DNA of 64,000 nucleotides. It comes from Bacteroidota bacterium. GTDB lineage: Bacteria; Bacteroidota; Rhodothermia; Rhodothermales; UBA10348. The position numbers were made by a program, and so were the translations under genes. Shown here piece after piece: positions 26,001-35,531 of this stretch. The notes under the pieces were generated by a model. It saw nothing but the letters and a program-made list of their open reading frames with translations, made no database searches and had not been told where the DNA came from. Position 1 is the first letter of the stretch; each line of letters opens with the position of its first letter. Location of the stretch: positions 62,001 through 126,000 of the forward strand of contig JADFHF010000003.1 in NCBI GenBank assembly GCA_022567305.1, given 5' to 3'.

Positions 26001-27170
26001 ATGAAGTATAAATGTGCGATATATGTGTATTGCTTATATGTGCCAGAATACCCCGCCTGGACCTTTTCCAGGGCCATTTCGAAGACATTTGCCAAGCGGC
26101 TTCCCATTGTTGTAGTCTCTGGCGGACGGGTTGTGGCCCGTACGCGCTCCCACCGCCTTCGAAGCGTAAATCTTGGTGATACGGCCGACCGCGCACGGCG
26201 ATTATGTCCAGAAGCGGTCATTCGTGTCCGCGATGTGCAGTTGGAACGAACATGTTGGGAAGCCGTGCTTCGGGAGATCAATATTGTTACACCCTTTATC
26301 GAGGCAAGTGAGCCACCCTTCGTGAATTTCTCGGAGTGTAGTTTTCCGGACGCCCGTTCGCTGGCCATTCGATTGTCAGCGCAGGTCGGGGCGGGGAAAC
26401 ACCGATCGGTAGCCCGGTTTGCGGCGCTTCGTTCTGCGAGAGGACACGTACTGCGGGTTCGTGCCCAGCGGTGGGTGCCTTTTCTTCGACGCTTTGAAGT
26501 AGGGCGTTTGGAAGAACTGAGTTTCTCGGAGGACATGCTGGAGCAGCTCCGCCTGTTTGGATACGGTACATTGGATGGTGCGCGACGACTGAATGCCAGG
26601 CAGATGGAAGCACAGTTTGGTGAAGAGGGACAGCGCTTGTACGAAATGCTGCATCCGGGGAACGAAGACCGCATCCCCCTCTATGTGCCACCGTCGGCCG
26701 TCGAAAGGTGGTATGCATATGACGATCCGGTAGCCGCAGAGCCCGGTATGTTGGAGCCGGTGTTAGAGAAACTCATCGACCAGGCGGTCGATGGGCTGGG
26801 TGTTTATCGTTCTCAGCGCATTCGACTCGGAGTTCACGCTGAAGGAGTAAGAGAGCCCCGGTGGGCGGAACGAATCCTTTCTTCTCCTCAAAGGACTCCG
26901 GGGACCCTGTTTCGACTAACGGTTCCAATGGTGGGAGGTCTGCTCGAATCGGGGATGGAAGTTGACCGGGTGGGAATTCGCCTTGAGTCACTACGCCCAC
27001 CGAGTATCCGTCAGTCGGCTCTGTTTGATGAACGTCCTGCGGTTCTGGGGGCTGTTCGAACCGTTCACAGGCGCTATCCCGGCTTTATTCGTCGCGCCGT
27101 TGTGAACGAACATGCGCTCTTTGAAGAGGACGAAATGGCTTTGGAAGTGCGAGCTGAGGACCATTCCTGA
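26001..27170 (+). CDS. imuB: ImuB-type catalytically degenerate Y-family DNA polymerase
   Basis: 389 aa. It has Y-family features: PIVVVSGGRVVARTRSHR, MLEQLRLFGYGTLDGARRLN (helix-hairpin region), EPVLEKLIDQAVDGLGVYRS. The catalytic acidic positions are absent: the N-terminal Asp/Phe motif is YVPEYPAWTF, and the usual SIDEAF segment reads VNFSECSFPD. This matches ImuB, which supports error-prone DnaE2 as a non-catalytic adapter. No imuA or dnaE2 lies in the window. The extended N-terminus lacks a clear ribosome-binding site. A LexA-like box precedes it. Likely role: SOS mutagenesis. Confidence 0.75.
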   Translation: MKYKCAIYVYCLYVPEYPAWTFSRAISKTFAKRLPIVVVSGGRVVARTRSHRLRSVNLGDTADRARRLCPEAVIRVRDVQLERTCWEAVLREINIVTPFIEASEPPFVNFSECSFPDARSLAIRLSAQVGAGKHRSVARFAALRSARGHVLRVRAQRWVPFLRRFEVGRLEELSFSEDMLEQLRLFGYGTLDGARRLNARQMEAQFGEEGQRLYEMLHPGNEDRIPLYVPPSAVERWYAYDDPVAAEPGMLEPVLEKLIDQAVDGLGVYRSQRIRLGVHAEGVREPRWAERILSSPQRTPGTLFRLTVPMVGGLLESGMEVDRVGIRLESLRPPSIRQSALFDERPAVLGAVRTVHRRYPGFIRRAVVNEHALFEEDEMALEVRAEDHS

Positions 27171-27213
27171 AAAAGTCAGACATTTCTGCTGAAAAATTCT
27201 GAGGAAAACTGAC

Positions 27214-27780
27214 TCACCTGAGCGTCAGCGCCTGCTGCGTGCGAATCTCGAACGATTGAGAAACGCGGTCCGAGAGCGGTAACAACGTGCTCGGCGCCTC
27301 TTCGACGAGGTGGTTCGTGAAAATCATCCTCTCCAATCTATACGTACCGTCCACCGGGATTCCGCTTTCCCACCGTACGACGGGGATGACCTGTGGGTCG
27401 AGAACGGCGTGGACTCGAAGCGTGTCCTGATGCGATTCTCCGGGTTTGATGAACCAGGGTGGACTGATGCATTCGGGTTCGATCGCGGCATAAACCACCG
27501 TCCAAATTCCGTCGAGTCGCTTTTGGAGTACTGGAAGGGACGGATTGATACAGCCCTTAAGTACGACATCCTGACCGCCCTGATTTTCCAATACAGTCGC
27601 GATGTCGAAATCCATCCGAACCGTGATTTCCGTAATGATGATCGGTTCGTACAGATCCTGATTGGCACGAAACCGAACCGAGTATCTGTTCTCGCTCGAG
27701 TCGACCAGTGCGCAACCGGGAAATAGTGAGATAACGATCGCGCCGATCAAAGCGCTCTTTTTCAGATCGAATTTCTTCAC
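27214..27780 (-). CDS. Hypothetical lipoprotein
   Basis: 188 aa with a type II signal (ALIGAIVISLFPGC, lipobox Cys at about 23), so membrane-anchored. The mature part is beta-rich (VRMDFDIATVLENQGGQDVV, DGTYRLERMIFTNH), suggesting an Ig-like or jelly-roll fold; family unknown. Convergent with imuB (44 bp between stops). It lies 118 bp downstream of the DUF1080 gene, perhaps at the end of that operon. Confidence 0.6.
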   Translation of the reverse strand: MKKFDLKKSALIGAIVISLFPGCALVDSSENRYSVRFRANQDLYEPIIITEITVRMDFDIATVLENQGGQDVVLKGCINPSLPVLQKRLDGIWTVVYAAIEPECISPPWFIKPGESHQDTLRVHAVLDPQVIPVVRWESGIPVDGTYRLERMIFTNHLVEEAPSTLLPLSDRVSQSFEIRTQQALTLR

Positions 27781-27898
27781 CAGACCCTCCCGGACGAATG
27801 TGCGAACAACCGAATAATATCCTGGCTTGTTCAGGCGGAGAGAATGTTGACGGGAGAGGTGGGTTCCGGGAAAAATGAATACCCCACAGGAACGCTGA

Positions 27899-28516
27899 TT
27901 AGAGGCGAGTTACCTTAATATTGCGCCAGCGAACCCTGATTCCACCTCCGCTGTGAATCTGCAGGGCAATCCGACCTTTAGCTTCTGCGATGAGGTCGTC
28001 CTCCAGTTCGATCATTTGAGTACCGTTCAACCAGGTAATCACGTGACCACCGGCCACTCGAATCCGCATCTGATTCCACTCACCTTCTTTCAGAACATCG
28101 TCCTTCTCCGGCTCGGGTCGGACGAGCCATCCGCGACCGTATGATTCGTAAACCCCGCCCGTGTTGTTACCAGCAGGGGCTACTTCAACCTGCCAACCCT
28201 CGATAACCGTGCCGTGCACCCATGACCGAAAGAAGACACCGCTGTTTCCGTTGGCCTCTTGAAGAAACTCCAACGAGAGCTCGAAGTCGGTGAACACCTC
28301 GTCGGTCGCCAGATATCCGTATTCGGCGTCCGGACCACTCTCGCAAACGAGTTCTCCGTTTTCAACGTACCAACGCTCCGTTCCGTAAATCTGCCAGCCG
28401 CTGAGATCCGTCCCATTGAACAGTGCGTCGGTCTGAGCCGAGGCGAATTCCGGTATCCCTGCTAAGAGAATACCTGAGACTAACGTAAGAAGAGCTGTTT
28501 GGCTGGCGGCGTTCAT
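27899..28516 (-). CDS. DUF1080-family secreted protein (3-keto-disaccharide hydrolase-like)
   Basis: 205 aa from ATG 28516 with a cleavable signal (ALLTLVSGILLAGIPEFASA). The lectin-like DUF1080 domain fills the protein: ALFNGTDLSGWQIYGTERWY, YLATDEVFTDFELSLEF, NGNSGVFFRSWV, WNQMRIRVAGGHVITWLNG and GRIALQIHSGGGIRVRWRN. Some family members hydrolyse 3-ketoglycosides; others only bind sugars. It lies 29 bp after the ornithine-cyclodeaminase-like stop on the same strand. Location periplasmic; substrate unknown. Confidence 0.82.
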   Translation of the reverse strand: MNAASQTALLTLVSGILLAGIPEFASAQTDALFNGTDLSGWQIYGTERWYVENGELVCESGPDAEYGYLATDEVFTDFELSLEFLQEANGNSGVFFRSWVHGTVIEGWQVEVAPAGNNTGGVYESYGRGWLVRPEPEKDDVLKEGEWNQMRIRVAGGHVITWLNGTQMIELEDDLIAEAKGRIALQIHSGGGIRVRWRNIKVTRL

Positions 28517-28545
28517 ACGAGGAGGCTCCAAGAGGATGTTAGATA

Positions 28546-29508
28546 CTATTTCTGCAGACGACTTCTGTAGACAGCTTCCGCAATCTTGATGTCCTGCACG
28601 GCCACTCCCGTTAAATCGGCGATGGTGATTTGATAATCTGAAGTACGTCCGGTGGTCGTTCCGTCAATGATATTACCCAGCTCGACAAGTTCGTTTTGAG
28701 ATAGATGTCCAGACTTGATGGCCTGGTGAATTTCACCCCTAACAAGGCATTGAGAGATACTGTCGGCTACGACCACGTCAGCCTGCTCCAAAATGGCAGC
28801 GTCTACTTCCTGCTTCTCTGCCGTGTCTGATCCCACGGCAGTGATGTGGATACCGGTCTGTTGAACGCCCTGTAAATCGGAGTGAAGAAGCAGAGGCGAT
28901 GTGGCCGGTGTGGTCGTAACCACCAGGTTGCACGTACGAAGGATCAGGGCGATGTCCGTCGTCGTTTCAATTTGAAAGCTGTGTTTCTCCATATCGTCTC
29001 GATACTCGGTCAACTGCTTCTCACCCCGGCCCCAAACCAGAACGTCACGGCATGCAACGACCGGCTTCAGGTACATCAGCTGCAATCTGGCCTGTATCCC
29101 GGTACCCACAATGCCAATTCGTTCCACGTTTTTGGGTGCCAGGTATTTGGCCGCAATGGCGCCAGCGATCGCCGTTCGGGTATCCGTTAAGAACGCTTCG
29201 TCAAGCAGAATGCTAACCATTTCCCCGGTTTGTTGACTGAAGAGTAGCATTAAACCGTTTCCGGACGGAAGGCCCAGGGAAGCATTTCCATAAAAGCCCG
29301 AGGCGATCTTTATGACATAGTATTCATCACCTTTGATATAGCCATACTTGATGTGGACCTCGCCTTTTTCGAGCAGAAGTTCTCCGACCGGCGGTACAAC
29401 CGCCCGTTCCGAAGAATAGGCTACAAAGCCCTGCTCAATTATGGGCAAGAGATCAATGGATGAAACGATTTTTTTGATCTCTTCCAGAGAAATGATGGAT
29501 AGCTTCAT
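28546..29508 (-). CDS. Ornithine cyclodeaminase / mu-crystallin family protein
   Basis: 320 aa, full family length. Substrate-side residues are in VHIKYGYIKG, YYVIKIASGF and LLDEAFLTDTRTAIAGA; the NAD(P) site is IGIVGTGIQARLQL (131-144); VGSDTAEKQE carries the conserved Asp, and LGNIIDG is typical of the family. Members are ornithine cyclodeaminases, ketimine reductases or amino-acid dehydrogenases, and sequence alone does not separate them. The aminotransferase stop lies 12 bp upstream, which suggests a joint amino-acid pathway. Confidence 0.85.
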   Translation of the reverse strand: MKLSIISLEEIKKIVSSIDLLPIIEQGFVAYSSERAVVPPVGELLLEKGEVHIKYGYIKGDEYYVIKIASGFYGNASLGLPSGNGLMLLFSQQTGEMVSILLDEAFLTDTRTAIAGAIAAKYLAPKNVERIGIVGTGIQARLQLMYLKPVVACRDVLVWGRGEKQLTEYRDDMEKHSFQIETTTDIALILRTCNLVVTTTPATSPLLLHSDLQGVQQTGIHITAVGSDTAEKQEVDAAILEQADVVVADSISQCLVRGEIHQAIKSGHLSQNELVELGNIIDGTTTGRTSDYQITIADLTGVAVQDIKIAEAVYRSRLQK

Positions 29509-29520
29509 GGATTGATCCAG

Positions 29521-30657
29521 CTAAACGGCCTGACCACTCATTTCAAGAGTCAATTCGTGAATGCGCTCCAGCGCAGGAATAAGGGTTTCGGGCGGCAAAC
29601 CAAAACTGATCCGCAGATAATGATCCAGTCCGAAATGATCTCCGGGTACAATCAGGACGCTCTTTTCCTTACGCAGGCGTTCAGTAAACACGGTCGAGTT
29701 GACATCCATATGATTACGAACGAATGCAATCGCCGCCGCATCAGGCGGACTGATGGAAAAAAGATTGCTGTGAGTCTCGACCCATTCGTGTAAGATCGGA
29801 TAGCCTCGCCGAATGTACTCGCGCGTTCTTTGAAGCAATCGGGGGCGTACTTCTGCCGAAAGGGCCAGTGCAGCCAGTTTATTGGACAACATGGTTGCAC
29901 TGAGCGTTAAATATTCGCGCCGGGCCGACATCTCGTCAAGGGTGTCCGTCGGTCCGACGGCCCAGCCAATACGTAAACCGGGGAGACCATAGGCTTTACT
30001 CATACTCCCGATGGCCAGGACTTTATTATAGCGTCCATAGAACGATGGGTTTTCCTCATCTGATGCCCGTGTTGCTCCACGATAGACTTCGTCGGCGAGG
30101 ATCCAGGCCCCAACCCGATCCGCGCAAGTCACCATCTTATCCATTTCGGGTTCCGTCAAGATTCGGCCCGTTGGATTGTTTGGATTACAGATGGCGATCA
30201 ACTTCGTATCTGGACCCACCGCCGACTCAAGTTCGGCGATATCGGGCGCCCAGCCGTTTTCCTCGAGTAAGTGGAATAATTTGACACTTAGATCGTGATT
30301 TTTCGCAACCCCCCAAATCTGCATATAATTTGGCGACATGATGACGATTTCATCGCCTGCCGATAGCAGCGTCCGAATAGAAAGGAAGTTTGATTCGATC
30401 GCCCCGACCGTAACTAACACGTTTTCAGGCGAAGCACCGTCGTAGAGCTTGGAAATATTCTGACGGAGTTCGGGGATGCCGCTGACATGAGGGTAGTTGA
30501 GATCTGTGGCTAACAGGCCCTCAATCATCTCAGGAGCGTCACCCAGGAGTTCGCTGAGCAATAGAGGGTGAACACCGCTTTCCGAGAGGTTATAATCGAC
30601 CTCTTGTTCAAACTGCGTCATCATTCGTTCCATGACGAAAGGCTGAAATTGAGTCAT
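29521..30657 (-). CDS. Class I/II PLP aminotransferase
   Basis: 378 aa. PLP motifs: NPNNPTGRI (from N159), ILADEVYRGATR with D189 and Y192, and GSMSKAYGLPGLRIGWAVG with Schiff-base K221, plus a late DHYLRISFG carrying the Arg that holds the substrate carboxylate. Cytoplasmic; transfers an amino group between an amino acid and a 2-oxo acid. Co-transcribed with the ornithine-cyclodeaminase-like gene downstream (12 bp) and probably with the GNAT and M24 genes upstream. The substrate is not predictable. Confidence 0.88.
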   Translation of the reverse strand: MTQFQPFVMERMMTQFEQEVDYNLSESGVHPLLLSELLGDAPEMIEGLLATDLNYPHVSGIPELRQNISKLYDGASPENVLVTVGAIESNFLSIRTLLSAGDEIVIMSPNYMQIWGVAKNHDLSVKLFHLLEENGWAPDIAELESAVGPDTKLIAICNPNNPTGRILTEPEMDKMVTCADRVGAWILADEVYRGATRASDEENPSFYGRYNKVLAIGSMSKAYGLPGLRIGWAVGPTDTLDEMSARREYLTLSATMLSNKLAALALSAEVRPRLLQRTREYIRRGYPILHEWVETHSNLFSISPPDAAAIAFVRNHMDVNSTVFTERLRKEKSVLIVPGDHFGLDHYLRISFGLPPETLIPALERIHELTLEMSGQAV

Positions 30658-30723
30658 ATCATCCCATGTTTAAAGTGGTATTCCGTCAAAAAGTCCATTC
30701 GTCGTAGAGCCTAAGTGAACACC

Positions 30724-31296
30724 TTATTCGCCATCAATTGCCAACCGCATGATGACCTTTGCCTTGGAAGCCTGCTTACAGACTTGAAACCCCACTCGTT
30801 CGAATGGCTCCGGTAAGCCGGTAAAAACGGATACGGCAGCGAGCCGATCCGTCACCGCCGTGTGCGGATAAGCTTCCACGACTTTCCCGCCGTTCGCTTT
30901 GACGTGCCCGACGGCCGCTCGAATGAGATGCTCCATCAAGCCCTGGTTTCGATGAGACTTGGCGATAAAAAAACAGGTGATCGACCAGACGGGTACATCA
31001 TCCAGTCTCTTGAGAATGCGTGAACGGTTTAGCGTTTCGAGTTCATCTCTAGGTGCGACCGCACACCAGCCAACAGGATCTGTGCCGTCGTAAGCCAGAA
31101 TTCCGGGCACAACACCTGATTCGATCAGTGTGTGCATGGCTGCCTTGTTTCCCGCGCTCTTGTTCGCGTCTACCTCTTTCCGAGGAAGGCGCCACCACAT
31201 GCACCAGCATCCGCAAAAAGCACCGCTGTTGCCGAAAAGGTGTTCAAGATCCTGCCAGCGAGTCTTCGTAACGGGATGAAAGGTGAAGTCTTGCAC
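30724..31296 (-). CDS. GNAT-family N-acetyltransferase
   Basis: About 190 aa from GTG 31296, two bases after the M24 stop at 31298; the longer frame from 31359 would overlap that gene by 62 bp. Core strand-helix unit: VPGILAYDGTDPVGWCAVAP, WSITCFFIAKSHRNQGLMEH (acetyl-CoA binding R/Q-x-x-G) and AAVSVFTGLPEPFERVGF. The early GAFCGCWCMWWRLP is characteristic of a GNAT subgroup. Acceptor unknown. Third from last in the peptide/amino-acid operon. Confidence 0.8.
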   Translation of the reverse strand: MQDFTFHPVTKTRWQDLEHLFGNSGAFCGCWCMWWRLPRKEVDANKSAGNKAAMHTLIESGVVPGILAYDGTDPVGWCAVAPRDELETLNRSRILKRLDDVPVWSITCFFIAKSHRNQGLMEHLIRAAVGHVKANGGKVVEAYPHTAVTDRLAAVSVFTGLPEPFERVGFQVCKQASKAKVIMRLAIDGE

Positions 31297-31297
31297 G

Positions 31298-32662
31298 CTA
31301 GTATGGGTTCGTTCTTGAAAGTGCGGCTGCGATTTCGGCAGCTGAATACGGAAGTCCATTGCTGAGTATTTCGGCGCCGCGCCCGGTTATCAGAATCATG
31401 TCCTCCAGATAGTAGGAGTCATTCTTCCATCGAAACATCGGTTCATACGCCAGAACCACTCCCGTTTCGAGTGTGGGTCCGGGCGCTTCTCCACTTTCGA
31501 TTCCCACACCGTGAATATGCCAATTGACACCCGAGGACTCGTCCAACATGGACTCTGCGATGGTTCTGATGTTCGGATCGCCTGCCCTTTGGTTGGCTTG
31601 TCGGATGGCCGCCTTACTCGCTTCCCGAACCTCATCGAGGCTCATCCCGGGTTGCATAGCGTCGATACCCGCCCGGTAGCCTGATACGAGCAGATTCCAG
31701 ACCTTTACCTGTTCATCTGAAAAGCTCCCGGAGACCGGAATGGTCCGACCCACGTCGCCACCATAGTAGTCCGAGGCGCATCCGACATCGACCCGAACCA
31801 ACTCACCCGACTGCATTTTCCGATTGAGGCCGTTGTAGTCATAGAATGACCGAACAAGATGCTGGAAATGCGTGTTGGGACCGGCCATGGTCCACGGCCA
31901 GAAGGAGGGTCCTTGCGCTCCAGATTCCAGGCACCCAGCCACGACTGCTGATTCCACTTCGCGTTGAAACACGCCTGGTCTGATTGCTCTCGCTCCAGCC
32001 ATCATGGCATGACTCGTCATGGCGGCATTTGATCGAAGAATCTTGAGTTCCGCCTCAGACTTCACCCAGCGCATCTCGGAAATCTTTTCGGTAATGGAGA
32101 TGATTTCTACGTCCGGGAAAGCCTCCGAGACGCTTTGCTCCCAGAGGAGAAATCGACCTGAAACAGCCGTCATCCCATCAGGATTTCCGCTGGGTCCGGG
32201 CCTACGAGACTTTTCCAGATAGAGCCGGGTTATTCCCTCTTCCATCCGTTTTTCGATGTACGCTTCAAAGCCATCCCAATCTCGGACCGAATTCAGACCG
32301 AGTGCTTCCGCTGATTCAGCACCCGGAGTTTGACTCAGATTCTGAACAGGTACACCAAACGAGAGCGGAGCTGGTGGTACGAACAAGTGCGTTTCCTGAT
32401 GGGGTCCGTCAAGAACGAGGATCGCAGACGGTTGATCGCCCAGGCCTGTGAAATAGTAGAATGCGGCGTTTTGAATCCACCCCCACTGTTCCATCTCCTT
32501 TTCCGTCGCATTGGCTTTTAGTAGGATGATTCCGTCACGGACCTGATTCAGGAGATTTACCCTTCGTTCTTGATATTCGTCCAACGGGACTTGCGCGAGT
32601 GTAATCGACGCCATCGTCATCATGACAAGAATAGTGGAAGGCCATTTTAGATGTGAAGACAT
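31298..32662 (-). CDS. Exported M24-family metallopeptidase (Xaa-Pro aminopeptidase-like)
   Basis: 454 aa from ATG 32662, chosen because the signal peptide (WPSTILVMMTMASITLAQ) begins there rather than at 32719. All five metal ligands are visible: VDVGCASDYYGGDVGRT (two Asp), HIHGVGIESGEAP (His), VLAYEPMF (Glu) and YYLEDMILIT (Glu). It should cleave N-terminal residues before proline from peptides, outside the cytoplasm. First gene of the minus-strand operon reaching to the DUF1080 gene, which suggests uptake of liberated amino acids. Confidence 0.87.
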   Translation of the reverse strand: MSSHLKWPSTILVMMTMASITLAQVPLDEYQERRVNLLNQVRDGIILLKANATEKEMEQWGWIQNAAFYYFTGLGDQPSAILVLDGPHQETHLFVPPAPLSFGVPVQNLSQTPGAESAEALGLNSVRDWDGFEAYIEKRMEEGITRLYLEKSRRPGPSGNPDGMTAVSGRFLLWEQSVSEAFPDVEIISITEKISEMRWVKSEAELKILRSNAAMTSHAMMAGARAIRPGVFQREVESAVVAGCLESGAQGPSFWPWTMAGPNTHFQHLVRSFYDYNGLNRKMQSGELVRVDVGCASDYYGGDVGRTIPVSGSFSDEQVKVWNLLVSGYRAGIDAMQPGMSLDEVREASKAAIRQANQRAGDPNIRTIAESMLDESSGVNWHIHGVGIESGEAPGPTLETGVVLAYEPMFRWKNDSYYLEDMILITGRGAEILSNGLPYSAAEIAAALSRTNPY

Positions 32663-32830
32663 GCCAGCGGGAGAAATCGTTATACAGGGAATCGTCTCGG
32701 AAAGTACAAATCCTAGCATATTCGAAGCGGCCCCTCGATAGATTGGGTTAATAAATTCGCGTCAAGTGAACCAAATCGATGTTACATCCGACTCTATGGC
32801 AGACAGAGTAAATAAACGGCGTTCCTTTTC

Positions 32831-33364
32831 GTGAGAACACGGTCTGAAATACTGACAGAGTTATTGGTACTGCGGGTACAAAATGGAGAAAAGGAAGCAT
32901 TCGAGCTCCTCGTAACCCAATGGTACCAACGGCTCGAAAGACGAGCCTACCAACTAACGAAAGACATCGATGCCGTCAGGGATATTTCTCAGGATTCCTG
33001 GGTGGCCATCATCAAAGGCATTCGAAGGTTGAAAGACCCGTCACGTTTTCAGAACTGGGTGTATCAGATCGTCCGAAACAAATGTATGGACTGGATTCGG
33101 AAACGAAAATCAGAACGCACATTCAAGGAGGCATACCTCGCGAATTTCGACGATAGAGTCGAGGTCCAGTCGAATGAATTGATTGACTCGATTCGACGGT
33201 TGATCGGACAATTATCCAACGATTACCAAACAGTGCTCACGCTCTTTTATCTCGGGGAGATGGGTGTTCAGGAGATTGCCAGGCGTCTGAGTATTCCAGA
33301 AGGAACCGTCAAATCAAGATTGTATCACGCACGCAAGATGCTTACAAAAGCGTTGGAGGGATGA
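32831..33364 (+). CDS. ECF-type RNA polymerase sigma factor
   Basis: 177 aa from a GTG start. Region 2: AFELLVTQWYQRLERRAYQL and DISQDSWVAIIKGIRRL with FQNWVYQIVRNKCMDWIRKR; region 4: LSNDYQTVLTLFYLGEMGVQ, EIARRLSIPEGTVKSRLYHA. Length and both regions are standard. Divergent from the M24 operon and followed 3 bp later by a DUF6768-like membrane protein. This pairing suggests that the downstream product controls the sigma factor, but an anti-sigma role is an inference. Confidence 0.9.
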   Translation: MRTRSEILTELLVLRVQNGEKEAFELLVTQWYQRLERRAYQLTKDIDAVRDISQDSWVAIIKGIRRLKDPSRFQNWVYQIVRNKCMDWIRKRKSERTFKEAYLANFDDRVEVQSNELIDSIRRLIGQLSNDYQTVLTLFYLGEMGVQEIARRLSIPEGTVKSRLYHARKMLTKALEG

Positions 33365-33367
33365 ATA

Positions 33368-33766
33368 ATGACAAACACAGATAAAAACATTGACAAGCTG
33401 ATCCGTGCCGCTTTGAACGAGGAAGAACTGGAGGCCTATGAGGATTTGGGCGAACAGGGTATCGTGGATATGGCGTTTGGCGCCTTCTCCGGACGAAACA
33501 AAGTCCTTTCGATCCTGATGATGTTTATCGCCGCCGTATTTTTCGTTCTGGCAGTGTACAGCGCAGTTCAGTTCTTTACGGTGGAAACAACCAAGGACCT
33601 GATTATGTGGGCTTCAGGGTTCTTTTTCTTCATGATGGGCACCGCCGTGATGAAAATCTGGTGGTGGATGGAAATGGAGAAGAATGCCACGGTTCGCGAA
33701 ATCAAACGCGTGGAACTACAGCTGGCCAATCTCACTGCCCTAATTACAGAGCGGTCGAACAGCTGA
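33368..33766 (+). CDS. DUF6768-like membrane protein
   Basis: 132 aa. A cytoplasmic acidic N-terminus (NIDKLIRAALNEEELEAYED) is followed by two membrane segments (VLSILMMFIAAVFFVLAVYS and LIMWASGFFFFMMGTAVMKI) and a C-terminal helix rich in basic and acidic residues (REIKRVELQLANLTALI). This matches the DUF6768 proteins that follow ECF sigma factors in Bacteroidota-like genomes. It may transmit envelope signals or hold the sigma factor at the membrane. A strong hairpin at 33779 ends the unit. Confidence 0.7.
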   Translation: MTNTDKNIDKLIRAALNEEELEAYEDLGEQGIVDMAFGAFSGRNKVLSILMMFIAAVFFVLAVYSAVQFFTVETTKDLIMWASGFFFFMMGTAVMKIWWWMEMEKNATVREIKRVELQLANLTALITERSNS

Positions 33767-33778
33767 CCCAAGCTGCAC

Positions 33779-33802
33779 GGGGTGCCTGTCTGCAGGCACC
33801 CC
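33779..33802. terminator. Hairpin between convergent genes
   Basis: GGGGTGCCTG pairs perfectly with CAGGCACCCC around a TCTG loop. It lies 12 bp after the stop of the plus-strand membrane protein and 22 bp before the minus-strand amidase stop at 33825, so it could end both transcripts. There is no T-run, so termination would depend on stem strength or Rho. Confidence 0.6.
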
Positions 33803-33824
33803 TGCGAGGGGTTGTTCTGATCGT

Positions 33825-35384
33825 TTATTGGAGTTCACGAAACCGAGCCGGAGGCTTTCGGTGGCGCGTCGCCTGCTCGTATGAATAGGCGAATCCGATC
33901 AATAGAGGCTCGCTGTACTCTCGGCCCATGAAGGTCACACCCGCCGGTAACCCATCATACGTGACACCCATTGGAACCGTGATGGCGGGAAATCCTGTAT
34001 GCGGAGACAGATGCTGGCTATTGTCTCCCGCCGGACTTTCCATATCTCCGATCATTCGGGGAGGGTTGCTCCACGTTGGATAAATGAAGGCGTCCAGTTC
34101 GTTTTCATCCATCATGCGCGACACCGCTTCGCGAAACGCGATGTTGGCCGGTGTACTGAAGATATCGGCACAAATCGGATCACGATCTTCAGGCGCCTCA
34201 GTGATTTCAAGGGCCCGACGAAGTCGACTTTCGATGTACGGTGCGTAGCGTCCGCTTTCGACGACGGAGGCAAGCGTCCGATGTAGTGCTGCATCTCCGA
34301 GGGAGGCCAGATACAGATTTACATCGTGCTGAAACGTGTTGCACCAGAGATTGGCCGTTAATTCAGGATAGTCCGGGATGTCGACGGGGTCGACGATCTT
34401 TGCGCCGAGATCCATGAGATCGGAAATCGCTCGTGCCATTACGGTCCGAATTTCGGGGTCAGTGGCCTCGGCGTCGATGTATCGGCGAAAAACACCAATT
34501 CGTACTCCCTCCAGTGCTCCGGTGTGAAGAAATTCCAGGTAGCTCTCGGGAATATGGCCACTAGATCGCTTGGTAATCGGATCGGCTGGATCGTTGCCCG
34601 CAATAAGCTCCAGCACCCGAACGGCATCTTCTACCGTCCGTGCCATGGGTCCGCCTACGTCATTTCTGGCGTAAAGCGGTATGATTCCATCAATACTGGT
34701 CAGTCCTTTGGTTGAGCGAATCCCCACGAGCATGTTGTGTGACGACGGCCCCCTAATGGAATTTCCGGTATCCGTTCCGAGCCCGATCATACCAAAGCTG
34801 GCGGCCACCGAAGCGGCTGTTCCCCCACTTGATCCTGCCGGCACTCGTTCCAGATCGTACGGGTTTCTCGTTGTCCCGGCTAGAGAACTCTCCGTGACAT
34901 ACGGACTGAAAGCCCACTCTGCCATGTTGGATTTTGCGAGCACGATGGCCCCTGCTTCTTTCAGGCGAGCCACCTGGAAGGCATCGTCCGGCGGCGTTGA
35001 GCCTTTCATGGCTTCGGAACCCGCAGCGGTTTGGAGTCCAATCGTATCGTAATTGTCTTTTACGATGATGGGGATGCCGTGTAGCGGGCGCAATTCGCCT
35101 GTTCGCTCAAATTCTTCATCCAGAGCATCGGCTTCTGCGAGCGCATCAGGATTTGTTACCACAATCGAATTCAGGAGAGAAGACTGATCGTACTGGCGAA
35201 TACGATCGAGATAGCCCTCAACGAGTTCTCGACTCGTGAGTGTTCCCGCCCGCATCGCTTCATGGGCCTGAGATACGGTTGCTTCTACGAATCGGAATTT
35301 GGTAACGGTGTCCACGCTCGTGCTGCACGCTATTGCGAATAGGCCGACCACGGCAATGTAGTGGGAGAAGAGTCTCAGGTGCAT
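33825..35384 (-). CDS. Lipoprotein amidase (amidase-signature family)
   Basis: 519 aa. The N-terminus is a lipobox signal ([12 protein letters not shown], Cys20). The amidase-signature triad is K109 in [13 protein letters not shown]185/S186 in [12 protein letters not shown] and nucleophile S209 in [14 protein letters not shown] (Gly replaced by Asn in the usual GG-S). The remaining catalytic fold is full length. It hydrolyses amide bonds of an unknown substrate outside the inner membrane. Isolated minus-strand gene, divergent from the pirin gene. Confidence 0.85.
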   Translation of the reverse strand: MHLRLFSHYIAVVGLFAIACSTSVDTVTKFRFVEATVSQAHEAMRAGTLTSRELVEGYLDRIRQYDQSSLLNSIVVTNPDALAEADALDEEFERTGELRPLHGIPIIVKDNYDTIGLQTAAGSEAMKGSTPPDDAFQVARLKEAGAIVLAKSNMAEWAFSPYVTESSLAGTTRNPYDLERVPAGSSGGTAASVAASFGMIGLGTDTGNSIRGPSSHNMLVGIRSTKGLTSIDGIIPLYARNDVGGPMARTVEDAVRVLELIAGNDPADPITKRSSGHIPESYLEFLHTGALEGVRIGVFRRYIDAEATDPEIRTVMARAISDLMDLGAKIVDPVDIPDYPELTANLWCNTFQHDVNLYLASLGDAALHRTLASVVESGRYAPYIESRLRRALEITEAPEDRDPICADIFSTPANIAFREAVSRMMDENELDAFIYPTWSNPPRMIGDMESPAGDNSQHLSPHTGFPAITVPMGVTYDGLPAGVTFMGREYSEPLLIGFAYSYEQATRHRKPPARFRELQ

Positions 35385-35531
35385 GCCAACCTCTTGCTAC
35401 GGGTGGGGTATCCAATTTACGTGGTCAAACTATCGCAAGACATCCCATTCAATATCGGGAACGGAATCGAGCGTCGATTCTACCAGTCTCTGGTTTATGG
35501 ACGATGAAAGAAAGGAAACTGGTACTGGACG

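Noticed and set aside
27214-32662. Ectoine-degradation cluster (M24 + aminotransferase + ornithine-cyclodeaminase-like)
   Set aside because: The gene types recall doeA/doeD/eutC, but the M24 protein has a signal peptide and XPAP-like sequence and there is no DoeB-type deacetylase, so the match is superficial.
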